NCBI GenBank assembly: GCA_029265355.1
Contig: JAJUJL010000016.1
Span: 1-64,000 of the forward strand
DNA from: Chloroflexota bacterium
Lineage (GTDB): Bacteria > Chloroflexota > Anaerolineae > Anaerolineales > UBA4823
Direction: 5' to 3'
DNA length: 64,000 nt
The notes under the pieces are model-generated. The model was not told the origin of the DNA. It did no database searches and saw only the letters and a program-made list of their open reading frames with translations. Positions 50,501 to 58,098 of this stretch are shown piece by piece. Positions within the stretch are counted from its first letter, which is position 1. Every line of letters begins with the position of its first letter. Both the position numbers and the translations under genes were made by a program.

Positions 50501-51196
50501 ACGTCCAAGCAACCTGAGAGTAACCATCCCCTGTAGGATATCCAGGAAGAAAGCGCTCATGCGGCTCAGCGCGCCCCACTGGCGCTGCGTTTCTGCCTGA
50601 GCCACATCTCCGATCAACACTAAAAACAGGGGCATCAATGGCGCGGTCAAGAGCAGCACTACTCCAGACAGCCAGTCCACCGGGAAGACAAATGCCAGTG
50701 TAACCGCAGGCGCCAGCAAAGCCAGGAGTAATTGAGGGAGATATTCGCTGAAATAAGCCTCCAGGCGTTCCACCCCCTCCACCACCAGGTTGGCAATCGC
50801 GCCAGTGGTTGAGCCGGCGGTGGGTATTTCCTGGCTTGTTCCCTGGGCGCGGTTCGCCGCTCGCAGTCGCTGGTTCCAGTCGACGCCCAGAGACAACAGA
50901 TGCGCTACCAGGCGAGCGCGCATGGCCACTTTCACCTGTCGTGAGAGAGACTTGCCAGCCGCATCCATCCCCCAAACGAAGCCTGCGCGTAGCAACAGTG
51001 TGACCAGCAGCAACGCCAAGAGTCCACTGCCGCTTTGCATCGCGCCGGTTCGCAGGAATGCCGCTGTCACAATCCTGCTCAGCAAACCAGCCTGCAGGAC
51101 CGCCAGCAATGTTGCTATCAATCCGCAGGCTACAGAGATGGCGAATACTCCCCGCCCCGCGTCCAACAGACGGAGCAGTCGCCGGTCAAGCTTCAT
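47519..51196 (-). CDS. cydDC: fused CydD-CydC thiol-reductant ABC exporter
   Basis: A 1225-residue protein holding two complete ABC exporter half-transporters in one chain. The first half (~1-590) has six helices, Walker A GPSGSGKSTLALLLL, the SVGQAQRIALARAFL signature and ILDEAASGLD. The second half (~640-1225) has its own helices, GPSGSGKSTLLHLLLRF, SAGERQRLSLARLFL and LLLDEPTSALD. CydDC exports cysteine or glutathione needed to assemble cytochrome bd. In most bacteria cydD and cydC are separate genes. It follows cydB after 45 bases in the cydA-cydB-cydDC operon. Confidence 0.92.
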   Translation of the reverse strand: MKLDRRLLRLLDAGRGVFAISVACGLIATLLAVLQAGLLSRIVTAAFLRTGAMQSGSGLLALLLVTLLLRAGFVWGMDAAGKSLSRQVKVAMRARLVAHLLSLGVDWNQRLRAANRAQGTSQEIPTAGSTTGAIANLVVEGVERLEAYFSEYLPQLLLALLAPAVTLAFVFPVDWLSGVVLLLTAPLMPLFLVLIGDVAQAETQRQWGALSRMSAFFLDILQGMVTLRLLGRSQAKNIEQLGERYRGATLRVLRVSFLSALALELAATLSTAVVAVEVGLRLLYGRISFEPAFFVLLLAPEFYLPLRQLGVRFHAGAAGQSAAESIFQVLDTPAPGNRLAASAFPAGSAPIVSPPGDAGTIRFDRVSFQYAHGPGALHGVSFSLLPGQVNLLVGPSGSGKSTLALLLLKALVPASGQVWVGDRRLESFSEAEWLSKVAWVSQQPVLFNTSVAENIRLGRPQASREEVERAAAQALADGFIRDLPQGYDTPVGERGVRLSVGQAQRIALARAFLRQPELLILDEAASGLDAVQDAGLRQAIAELARGRTTLIISHRLSGIEAAGQILYLEDGRLLGAGSDQRLSAACPPYRRLRAAYFQERPAQLAARPELRPTAPSPVETPTESHEQPGSRAVYSDWQVLTWLFSLMTPFSGWVALSALLGFATVGSSVGLMATSAYLLSAAALQPSIAALQVSIVGVRAFGLLRGVLRYLERLVSHGATFRLLANLRLQTYLAFERQPPGWLVAQRSGDLLSRLVKDLQTLENFFARGLAPFLSALLTGALIGVFLGFIHPTLALTGAGLYLLAGVALTLAALRKEGRPALQARLKLTDRLVEGLQGMAELRAYQARERWQAEIETASRALADQQRRDELGASLHSSLAQAAGWLAMWSVLVIAIPEVASGEVAGVALASIVLAVQAAFEAIQPLPLAGHALNDHLQAARRLLEVVRQALETEEADRRPAIAGVDLQVEKLYFAYPPAERGENAHSTPVSQVQIGWTLGGLDFYLPEGGRLALVGPSGSGKSTLLHLLLRFWDYNHGSIRLGGMDIRSIPARDLYRCVALAPQRVDLFNSSLRDNLLIARSEATDDILLAALGKAQLSAWVESLPQGLDTWIGERGARLSAGERQRLSLARLFLTDAQMLLLDEPTSALDALTAQEVWQSLEQFLNGRSLILATHQLMHLETMDHILVLQGGQVVEQGSHAELIAQGGYYQRLWEARQSGAAKA

Positions 51197-51241
51197 CGCA
51201 AAGGCAAGGCGTGAACCGCTTCCTGCGGGTTTTCTCCGGCT

Positions 51242-52258
51242 TTAATAGGTCAACCCCTCTGGCTTGCCCGACACCCGCTGGCGAAATACCCAATAGCTCC
51301 AGGCCTGGTAAGCCAAAACAAATGGCAGGAAGATCAGCGTGACGATGGTCATTGTTCGCAAGGTGTATTCGCTGGAGGCGGCGTTGTAGATCGTCAGGCT
51401 CCAGGCCGGATCCAGGCTGGAGATCATCACGTCCGGGAACATGATTAAAAACATGGTCACCAGCGCAAAAGCAATGCTCATACTGGTCAATGCAAAAGCC
51501 CACCCGGGCTGTGCTCTGCGCACAAAGTATCCCGAGGCCAGCATTGCCGCCACACCTGTCACAGGTATAACGCCCGGATTCAATCCCAGGCGTTCCAGTA
51601 TCGCCGTGAAAATATACGTGGCGATCATGAGCAATAACTGCAGCGCGGTGGCAGGCAACCAGAGACGCCTGGAGAGAGTCTGGGCGCGGTCATGCACTTC
51701 GCCGGAGGCTTTCATCTGTAAGAAAATCGACCCATGGAAGAGAAACACACAGATGGTGGTCACACCGGCGATCAGTGCGTACGGATTCAGCAGATTGAAA
51801 AAGCCGCCAACGTACTGCATCTGCCCGTCAATCGGCACACCCTTCACCAGGTTGGCAAACGCCACACCCAACAGCAGCGCTGGCAGCAGGCTGCCCACAA
51901 AAATGCTCCAATCCCATATCGCCCGCCAGGTGGGGTTGTCATCCTTGCTGCGGAATTCGAACGCCACACCGCGCAGGATCAAAGCAACCAGCAGCAAAAA
52001 CAGCGGCAGGTAAAAACCGCTGAACAGGGTAGCGTACCACTGCGGAAAAGCCGCAAATGTCGCCCCGCCCGCAGTCAACAGCCAGACTTCATTGGCGTCC
52101 CAGTGCGGCCCGATGGTGTTGATGATCACCCTGCGCTGCGTGTCATCCTTGCCCAGGAACGGCAGCAACATGCCGACGCCGAAATCGAACCCCTCGAGAA
52201 CAAAGAATCCGATGTAGAGCACCGCAATCAAGATAAACCAGAGCGTATTCAGGTCCAT
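51242..52258 (-). CDS. cydB: cytochrome bd quinol oxidase subunit II
   Basis: A 338-residue membrane protein with eight or nine helices. It starts MDLNTLWFILIAVLYIGFFVLEGFDFGVGMLLPFLG, the characteristic CydB N-terminus, and has WDANEVWLLTAGGATFAAFP and YALIAGVTTICVFLFHGSIF. It pairs with CydA to form the high-affinity terminal oxidase. AAAGGA before the ATG sets the start and rejects a long upstream extension. It lies 37 bases behind cydA. Confidence 0.94.
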   Translation of the reverse strand: MDLNTLWFILIAVLYIGFFVLEGFDFGVGMLLPFLGKDDTQRRVIINTIGPHWDANEVWLLTAGGATFAAFPQWYATLFSGFYLPLFLLLVALILRGVAFEFRSKDDNPTWRAIWDWSIFVGSLLPALLLGVAFANLVKGVPIDGQMQYVGGFFNLLNPYALIAGVTTICVFLFHGSIFLQMKASGEVHDRAQTLSRRLWLPATALQLLLMIATYIFTAILERLGLNPGVIPVTGVAAMLASGYFVRRAQPGWAFALTSMSIAFALVTMFLIMFPDVMISSLDPAWSLTIYNAASSEYTLRTMTIVTLIFLPFVLAYQAWSYWVFRQRVSGKPEGLTY

Positions 52259-52295
52259 CTTACGTGTCCTTTCGCATCCGTTCGATCCCAGGCAA

Positions 52296-53702
52296 CTAAT
52301 CCTGAGCGCTAACCAAGGAGGGCATTTCTGCGGGTTGAGTCTCGCCCTCTCCGGATTCATGATTATCCGTGAGCGCAGGGCCGCCGCGCGCGAATTTGCG
52401 CAGCAGGTAGATTGTCGCAAAAATCAGCAAGCCGTAAATCAGGATATAGCCGATCAGGCTCACCCACAGCATGCCGCTGGAAACCACCTGCGACAGTCCA
52501 TCCTCGAGGCGCACCAGGCCAAATACCACCCACGGAAAGCGGCCTACCTCGGTCAGCAACCAGCCAGCAGTATTCGCAATGTATGGCAGGATGATCGCCC
52601 AAACCAATATCTTGAGCACCGCCGGGCGCGCCTGGATCATATCGCCCATCACCATAAACAGGGCATAGAATGACAGCCCAATCATGGCAAAGCCAGCGCC
52701 CACCATTCCGCGGAAGCTCCAATAGGGGATCACCGCAGGAGGGATGTAATCGCCGGGTCCATACTTCGCCTCATATTCCGCCTGCAGGTCATTCATGCCT
52801 CGTACCTCTCCATAGAGCTGGTTGTATGAAAGCAGGCTCAATAGCCCCGGCAAGCGTATGGCAAACACATCTCTGCGGTTGCGCATATCGCCGATGGTGA
52901 ACAGCGAGAAAGAGGCCGGGTCCTCGCTCTCCCACAGCGCCTCGGCCGCCGCCATTTTCATTGGCTGGGTCTCTACCATGTGTTGCGCCTGGCTGTGACC
53001 GTTCATCGCCACCATCACCGAAGCCAGTACCGCCACCAGGCTGGCGATCTGGAAAGAGCGACGGAATACATCCGTCTCATGGTCGCGCAACAAATGGTAA
53101 GCGGAGATGCCCAGCATGAAGAACGCACCGGTGACCAATCCCGCCATCAAGGTGTGCGGGAACTGGTACCAGATATTTGGATTGAGCACTACAGCAGCAA
53201 AATCGGTCATCACCGCGCGCCCGTCCACGATCTGGTAACCCACCGGCTGCTGCATGAATGAATTGGCGATCAAGATCCACAAGGCAGATATGTTGGAACC
53301 GATTGCCACGAGCCACATTGCGGCAGCATGCAGGCCAGGCGATAGCCGTTTCCAGCCAAAAATCCACACCCCCAGGAAGGTCGATTCCAGGAAAAACGCC
53401 AACAGCGCTTCGATTGCCAGCGGCGCGCCGAAGATATCGCCCACGAAGCGCGAGTACTCCGACCAGTTCATGCCAAATTGGAACTCTTGCACGATGCCCG
53501 TGACCACCCCCATGGCGAAATTGATCACGAACAATTTGCCCCAAAAACGCGCCATGCGCCGGTAAACATCCAGTCCGGTGCGCACGTAGAGCGTTTCGAT
53601 GACTGCCACCAGGATGGATAACCCCAGCGTCAGTGGTACAAAGAAAAAGTGATAGACCGTGGTGATCGCGAATTGAAGCCTGGCGAGTATAAGTGCATCC
53701 AT
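52296..53702 (-). CDS. cydA: cytochrome bd quinol oxidase subunit I
   Basis: The 468-residue heme-bearing subunit that oxidises quinol and reduces oxygen. Heme ligands and proton-path residues are in LQFAITTVYHFFFVPLTLGL (His18-type ligand), EALLAFFLEST and WYQFPHTLMAG; a short Q-loop follows (GMNDLQAEYEAKYG), so it is the short-Q-loop kind. The usual GRQPW motif reads GRFPW. GGAG precedes the ATG. It heads the operon with cydB and cydDC; a strong promoter lies about 90 bases upstream. Confidence 0.95.
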   Translation of the reverse strand: MDALILARLQFAITTVYHFFFVPLTLGLSILVAVIETLYVRTGLDVYRRMARFWGKLFVINFAMGVVTGIVQEFQFGMNWSEYSRFVGDIFGAPLAIEALLAFFLESTFLGVWIFGWKRLSPGLHAAAMWLVAIGSNISALWILIANSFMQQPVGYQIVDGRAVMTDFAAVVLNPNIWYQFPHTLMAGLVTGAFFMLGISAYHLLRDHETDVFRRSFQIASLVAVLASVMVAMNGHSQAQHMVETQPMKMAAAEALWESEDPASFSLFTIGDMRNRRDVFAIRLPGLLSLLSYNQLYGEVRGMNDLQAEYEAKYGPGDYIPPAVIPYWSFRGMVGAGFAMIGLSFYALFMVMGDMIQARPAVLKILVWAIILPYIANTAGWLLTEVGRFPWVVFGLVRLEDGLSQVVSSGMLWVSLIGYILIYGLLIFATIYLLRKFARGGPALTDNHESGEGETQPAEMPSLVSAQD

Positions 53703-53791
53703 ACTGACGTCTCCAAATATGTCCTGATCCGCAGCTTCTGCCTCGGCTCGAGTTTAATCAAACACCCTCACACCCCCGCGGGCGCGCTTCT

Positions 53792-53820
53792 ATATTATGC
53801 AAGCCCCCCTTACAGGTCAA
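53792..53820 (-). promoter_or_regulatory. sigma70-type promoter of the cyd operon
   Basis: On the minus strand TTGACC (53820-53815), 17 bases, TAATAT (53797-53792). About 35 bases upstream lies TGTGA-N6-TCATC, an imperfect Crp/Fnr-family-like dyad whose right half departs from consensus, centred near -65. Oxygen or redox control is plausible but weakly supported. Confidence 0.6.
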
Positions 53821-53899
53821 TGCTTTAGATCACCTTCCACAGATGATAAATGTCACAAATATTGTACCTCGATCAGGCTATCAGGTGTTCGAGGAATCA

Positions 53900-54406
53900 T
53901 TACCAAAACCCTTTTTGCATGGAGCGCACATTCTCCGCGGTGATAAAAGCCTCCCCGTCCACCGCCGCAATCAGCGCTATGGCGCGTGAAGCCTGCTTGC
54001 GCAAGACGTTGCAACTCAGCATCGCAACCGCGCCATCCCGTCCACGAGCGGCTATCTCCGTGACAGCAAATCCATGTTCTCGCAGCTTCTCGCAGATCGC
54101 CGCCCCTTTGCCAGGACTGATGATGCGCAGATGGGTATAACCGATTGCCAGTTTACCTTCAATGGTCATTCCCACCACCAGACCGGTGGCAAAGCCCGCT
54201 GCGTAGCCGATGATATTGTAAAGATTGTTCATTTCGCTCAGCACAGAGCGGAGGGCATAGACAAACGTGAAAGACTGGCACAGCGCAAACAGCCATGCCA
54301 GTCCTTTGCGGCCACGCACCACCATCAGGATGCGCAATGTGTAAAAACTGATATCAACGATGCGCAGCGCGAAGATCAGCAGCCCTGATAGAACCGCATC
54401 CCACAT
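53900..54406 (-). CDS. UPF0316/DUF2179-like membrane protein, copy 2
   Basis: A 168-residue protein with three transmembrane helices in residues ~5-90 (ALRIVDISFYTLRILMVVRGRKGLAWLFA; NIIGYAAGFATGLVVGM) and a soluble C-terminal alpha-beta domain (~95-168; GFAVTEIAARGRDGAVAMLSCNVLRK; AFITAENVRSMQKGFW). It closely resembles the preceding gene, from which it is 11 bases away, so the pair is a tandem duplication. UPF0316 members have no proven role. Confidence 0.8.
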   Translation of the reverse strand: MWDAVLSGLLIFALRIVDISFYTLRILMVVRGRKGLAWLFALCQSFTFVYALRSVLSEMNNLYNIIGYAAGFATGLVVGMTIEGKLAIGYTHLRIISPGKGAAICEKLREHGFAVTEIAARGRDGAVAMLSCNVLRKQASRAIALIAAVDGEAFITAENVRSMQKGFW

Positions 54407-54417
54407 GATACCGGCTA

Positions 54418-54945
54418 TCAGGCTCGCCAGAACCCCCGCCGCACAGGGCGCACATCTTCAGCAGTGATAAACGCCTGTGGATCGATCTCGTTCGCCAGCT
54501 TTCGCACCCGATCGACGTTCTTGCGCAGCAAGCTGACGGTCAACAAAGAGACCATCCCATCGCGCCCGCGAGCCGGGATTTCTGTGACAGCATACCCCTG
54601 CTGGCGCAAGTGATCTGCAATCGCTGGTCCCAGGCGAGAGGAAACGATGCTCATCTGAATATGGCCAATCGCCAGGCGCTCTTCGATCAGCATACCGACG
54701 ACATTCCCAGTGGCAAAACCAGCCGCGTAACCCACCAGGTTGAGTGGATTGTCCAAATCATTCAAAACCGAAGAGATGGCCATCACAAAGATGGCTGCCT
54801 GGAAAAACCCCAGCACCCATGCGATGGCTTTGCGCCCGCGCATCACCACTAGCACGCGCAGCGTATCCAGGGTCATATCGCTGACGCGCAGCAAGAAAAT
54901 CAACCCGGCTGCCATCCAGGCGTTTAGTGAAAAAAACGCTTCCAT
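54418..54945 (-). CDS. UPF0316/DUF2179-like membrane protein, copy 1
   Basis: A 175-residue paralogue of the next gene: three transmembrane helices (~12-100; LLRVSDMTLDTLRVLVVMRGRKAIAWVLG; NLVGYAAGFATGNVVGM) and a soluble domain with GYAVTEIPARGRDGMVSLLTVSLLRK and AFITAEDVRPVRRGFW. The shared RGRDG and AFITAE stretches are almost identical in both copies. The ATG starts one base after the phosphorylase stop without a ribosome-binding site, so translation is probably coupled to it. Confidence 0.8.
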   Translation of the reverse strand: MEAFFSLNAWMAAGLIFLLRVSDMTLDTLRVLVVMRGRKAIAWVLGFFQAAIFVMAISSVLNDLDNPLNLVGYAAGFATGNVVGMLIEERLAIGHIQMSIVSSRLGPAIADHLRQQGYAVTEIPARGRDGMVSLLTVSLLRKNVDRVRKLANEIDPQAFITAEDVRPVRRGFWRA

Positions 54946-54946
54946 A

Positions 54947-57121
54947 CTACTTGACAATCCTGGTATCTTCGGCCTGGCGCATGATGGGCAAATACATCTC
55001 TCGGAAGTATTCTAGAACCATCCGGCGCATGCTAAACTGTGGAGCCAAGGTACGGATTGAATTCTTAATGCGCGCAATCCATTCAGTGGGCAAGCCATCT
55101 GAGGCGCCGTCCTGGTAGTAAAGCGGCACAATCTCCTTCTCGAGCGTATCCAACAGGCTGTTGGCATCTGCCTCATCTTGCTGGAGGCTGTCGGTATAAT
55201 CCACATCTTCTCCGATTGCCCAGCCATTCATACCGTTATAACCTTCACGCCACCAACCATCGAGGACCGAAAAATTCAATACACCGTTCAAGGCGGCTTT
55301 CTGACCGGACGTTCCCGATGCTTCGTTTGGCCGGCGAGGGGTGTTCATCCACACGTCCACGCCCTGGATGATGTATCGCGCCAGGTTCATGTCATATTCT
55401 TCCAGGAAAACCAGGCGCCCCGCGGTTTCCGAGCGTTTTACCGTGCGGTAAACCTCCTGAATCAGCAACTTGCCGCCCTCGTGGTCTGGATGAGATTTTC
55501 CAGCAAAGATGATCTGCACCGGCATGCCTGGGCGATTCACCAGTTCCAGGAGGCGCGGCAGGTTCTTGAGCACCAGGTTAGCGCGCTTGTACGGCGCAAA
55601 GCGGCGCGCAAAACCAATGGTGAGCGCGTAGGGGTCCAACAGCACACCAGAAGCGAGGGTCTGCACTGGATGAATTCCACCCAGCCGCCAGCGCTGGCGG
55701 GCGCGTTCTCGGATGTAATATGCCAGCTTGCGCTTAAGATGGCGACGCACCGCCCAGAGCTGCTCGTCGGGAATGTTCTCAACCTGCTCCCAAAGCTCTT
55801 CATCTTCGATGTGGTCGCGCCAATCTGCGCCCAAATAGCGATCATAGAGATAGGACATCCGCCTGGCAAGCCAGGTATCGGTATGCACGCCATTGGTGAT
55901 GTGTGTAATGGGCACATCGTCTTCCTTGCGGTCGGGCCACAAGAAATGCCACATCTTGCGGCTCACGCGCCCGTGAAGCTCAGAGACAGCATTGCGGTAT
56001 TGCGAGAAGCGCAGCGCCAGGACCGGCATGCTGAACGCATCTCCCCAATTCACTGTGTGGCGCGCCAGGTCGATGAACTGCTCGCGCGTCAGCCCCAGCC
56101 GTTCCCAAATGTGTGAGAAGTATTTATCCACCAGCCACAATGCAAACTCATCATTCCCCGCTGGCACGGGTGTGTGCGTGGTGAAAATGTTGCTGGTGCG
56201 CACGGTATCAGAGGCCTCTTTGAAGTTTAAGCCATCTTCCTCCATCAGTTCGCGAATGCGCTCAAGAACCAGGAAGGCGGAATGCCCCTCATTCATGTGG
56301 TAGGCGCTGGGTGTGTAACCCAAGGCGCGCAAGGCGCGCTGTCCACCAATGCCTAACAAAATTTCTTGAGAGATGCGCACATCCAGATCACTGCTGTACA
56401 GTCGCGCCGTGAGATTCCGGTCTGCCAATGAGTTTTCGGGCACATTGGTATCGAGCAAATACAAAGGCACACGACCTACACGTATCTCCCAAATGCGCGC
56501 TGCCAGTATGCGTCCGGGCAATTCCACGCTGATCATCAAGGGTTTGCCGAGCTCATCCATCACAGGCAGTATCGGCAGGTCCTCCAGTGAATTGCGCGTG
56601 TAGGTGGCTTCCTGCCACCCATCTTCGGTGATGCGCTGGTTGAAATAGCCTTCCGAGTAAAAGAATCCAACCGCGACGAAAGGCAGGCCCAAGTCGCTGG
56701 CTTCTTTAACATGGTCACCGGAGAGCACCCCCAGGCCACCCGCATAGATGCGGAAAATTTCGTGTAAACCGTATTCCATCGAGAAGTAGGCGATGGTTTG
56801 CTCAGACAGATCAGCATAGTTGCGGCGAAACCAGGTGTCCTCACGCTGCATGTACTGGTCGAACGAGCGCATGATACGGTCGTAGAACTCCAGAAACACT
56901 CGGTTATTGGTGACCGCATTCAAGCGGGCGCGCTCAACCTGGCGCAAAAACAAGATTGGATTATGATACACTCTTTCCCACAAGGACCGGTCGATGCGGA
57001 TGAAAAGCCGCTGTGCGTCATAGTTCCAGGTCCACCACAAGTTATAAGACAGTTCAGCCAGCCGGTTGATACGGCGAGGTAAACTAAAATGGTTCGGTAG
57101 CTGAGAACGAAAGGTCTTCAT
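54947..57121 (-). CDS. glgP: alpha-glucan (glycogen/maltodextrin) phosphorylase
   Basis: A 724-residue GT35 enzyme releasing glucose-1-phosphate from alpha-1,4-glucan. It is the short bacterial type: an N-terminal DUF3417-like cap (LAELSYNLWWTWNYDAQRLF), the early IAYFSMEYGLHE, GGLGVLSGDHVKEASDLG, the pyridoxal-phosphate Lys in EASGTSGQKAALNG and LDGWWREGYNG. No glycogen synthase or branching enzyme is adjacent, so its role as glycogen or maltodextrin phosphorylase is undecided. It is divergent from lutA. Confidence 0.93.
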   Translation of the reverse strand: MKTFRSQLPNHFSLPRRINRLAELSYNLWWTWNYDAQRLFIRIDRSLWERVYHNPILFLRQVERARLNAVTNNRVFLEFYDRIMRSFDQYMQREDTWFRRNYADLSEQTIAYFSMEYGLHEIFRIYAGGLGVLSGDHVKEASDLGLPFVAVGFFYSEGYFNQRITEDGWQEATYTRNSLEDLPILPVMDELGKPLMISVELPGRILAARIWEIRVGRVPLYLLDTNVPENSLADRNLTARLYSSDLDVRISQEILLGIGGQRALRALGYTPSAYHMNEGHSAFLVLERIRELMEEDGLNFKEASDTVRTSNIFTTHTPVPAGNDEFALWLVDKYFSHIWERLGLTREQFIDLARHTVNWGDAFSMPVLALRFSQYRNAVSELHGRVSRKMWHFLWPDRKEDDVPITHITNGVHTDTWLARRMSYLYDRYLGADWRDHIEDEELWEQVENIPDEQLWAVRRHLKRKLAYYIRERARQRWRLGGIHPVQTLASGVLLDPYALTIGFARRFAPYKRANLVLKNLPRLLELVNRPGMPVQIIFAGKSHPDHEGGKLLIQEVYRTVKRSETAGRLVFLEEYDMNLARYIIQGVDVWMNTPRRPNEASGTSGQKAALNGVLNFSVLDGWWREGYNGMNGWAIGEDVDYTDSLQQDEADANSLLDTLEKEIVPLYYQDGASDGLPTEWIARIKNSIRTLAPQFSMRRMVLEYFREMYLPIMRQAEDTRIVK

Positions 57122-57235
57122 TCACAAATCTCACTTCAATTTTCGAGTTTATTGGCAGCGTAATAATTCAAAACTGCCTGGCTGAATACGAGCCGGAAAC
57201 AATCTTACCACAACACAAGCACATAATTGTTTGCC

Positions 57236-57264
57236 TTGCCGAGCGAGACTTGAAACGATACAAT
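57236..57264 (+). promoter_or_regulatory. sigma70-type promoter of the lutA-lutBC operon
   Basis: TTGCCG (57236-57241), 17 bases, TACAAT (57259-57264). It lies about 70 bases before the lutA ATG, in the divergent gap with the phosphorylase gene. No palindromic operator stands out. Confidence 0.6.
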
Positions 57265-57336
57265 AAGCATCGCCAGGTGAAAAGGCCTGGGTTGTCCGAT
57301 TATCCTACCCTAAACTTCCCCAGTGAGTCCTGGACC

Positions 57337-58098
57337 ATGAAACCGATCGCACAACTGTTCGTCACATGCATCGTCGATACTCTCTACCCGCAAATCGGTG
57401 AAGCAGTCGTCGATGTGCTGGAACGCGCCGGTGTGCAGGTTCAATTCCCCGTTGAACAAACCTGCTGTGGGCAACCGGCTTTCAATGCTGGCCTGAGAGA
57501 TCAGGCGCGGCCGATGGCCATGCACACGATTGGCATCTTCGAAGACACACCTGGCTCCGTGGTCGTTCCCTCAGGCTCCTGCGCGGCGATGATCCGCCAT
57601 GGTTACCTGGAATTGTTCGCTGGCGACCCGGCCTGGTTGGAACGCGCCCGTAAGCTGGCAGCGCGCACCTTTGAATTCAGCGAGTATCTGGTCGATGTCT
57701 TGGGTATCACCGACGTCGGCGCTTCCTTTCCGGGGCGGTTGACCTACCATGCCTCCTGTCATCAGCTGCGCGATCTCAAGGTTAAAGAGCAGCCCAGGCT
57801 GCTATTGCAATCCGTTCGCTCTTCCGGTTTCGTAGAACTCCCCGAATCCCAGGATTGCTGTGGGTTTGGCGGCGTTTTTTCAGTGGAACACCCGGAATTG
57901 TCCGCTGCGATGCTGGAAAGAAAGATCCACAACATTGCCAAGAGCCAGGCGGATGTGGTGGTAGCCTGTGACGCTGGCTGCATCATTCACATCAATGGCG
58001 GATTGCAGCGCCAGGGGCTTCCAGGCTGCGCCATGCACCTGGCGGAAATACTCAACTTGCGATCGAACAGCCGGAAAACCAACGAACATGAAGCCTGA
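57337..58098 (+). CDS. lutA: L-lactate utilisation Fe-S protein LutA
   Basis: A 253-residue protein with two CCG domains, the LutA/GlcF-like repeat that binds iron-sulfur clusters: CCGQPAFN with the preceding TCIVDTLYP, GSCAAMI; then YHASCHQLRDL, DCCGFGGVFSVEHPEL and CDAGCIIHINGG. LutABC oxidises L-lactate to pyruvate. The ATG at 57337 begins at the conserved MKPIAQLFVTC; an upstream TTG is inside the promoter region. The lutBC ATG overlaps its end by 11 bases. Confidence 0.9.
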   Translation: MKPIAQLFVTCIVDTLYPQIGEAVVDVLERAGVQVQFPVEQTCCGQPAFNAGLRDQARPMAMHTIGIFEDTPGSVVVPSGSCAAMIRHGYLELFAGDPAWLERARKLAARTFEFSEYLVDVLGITDVGASFPGRLTYHASCHQLRDLKVKEQPRLLLQSVRSSGFVELPESQDCCGFGGVFSVEHPELSAAMLERKIHNIAKSQADVVVACDAGCIIHINGGLQRQGLPGCAMHLAEILNLRSNSRKTNEHEA

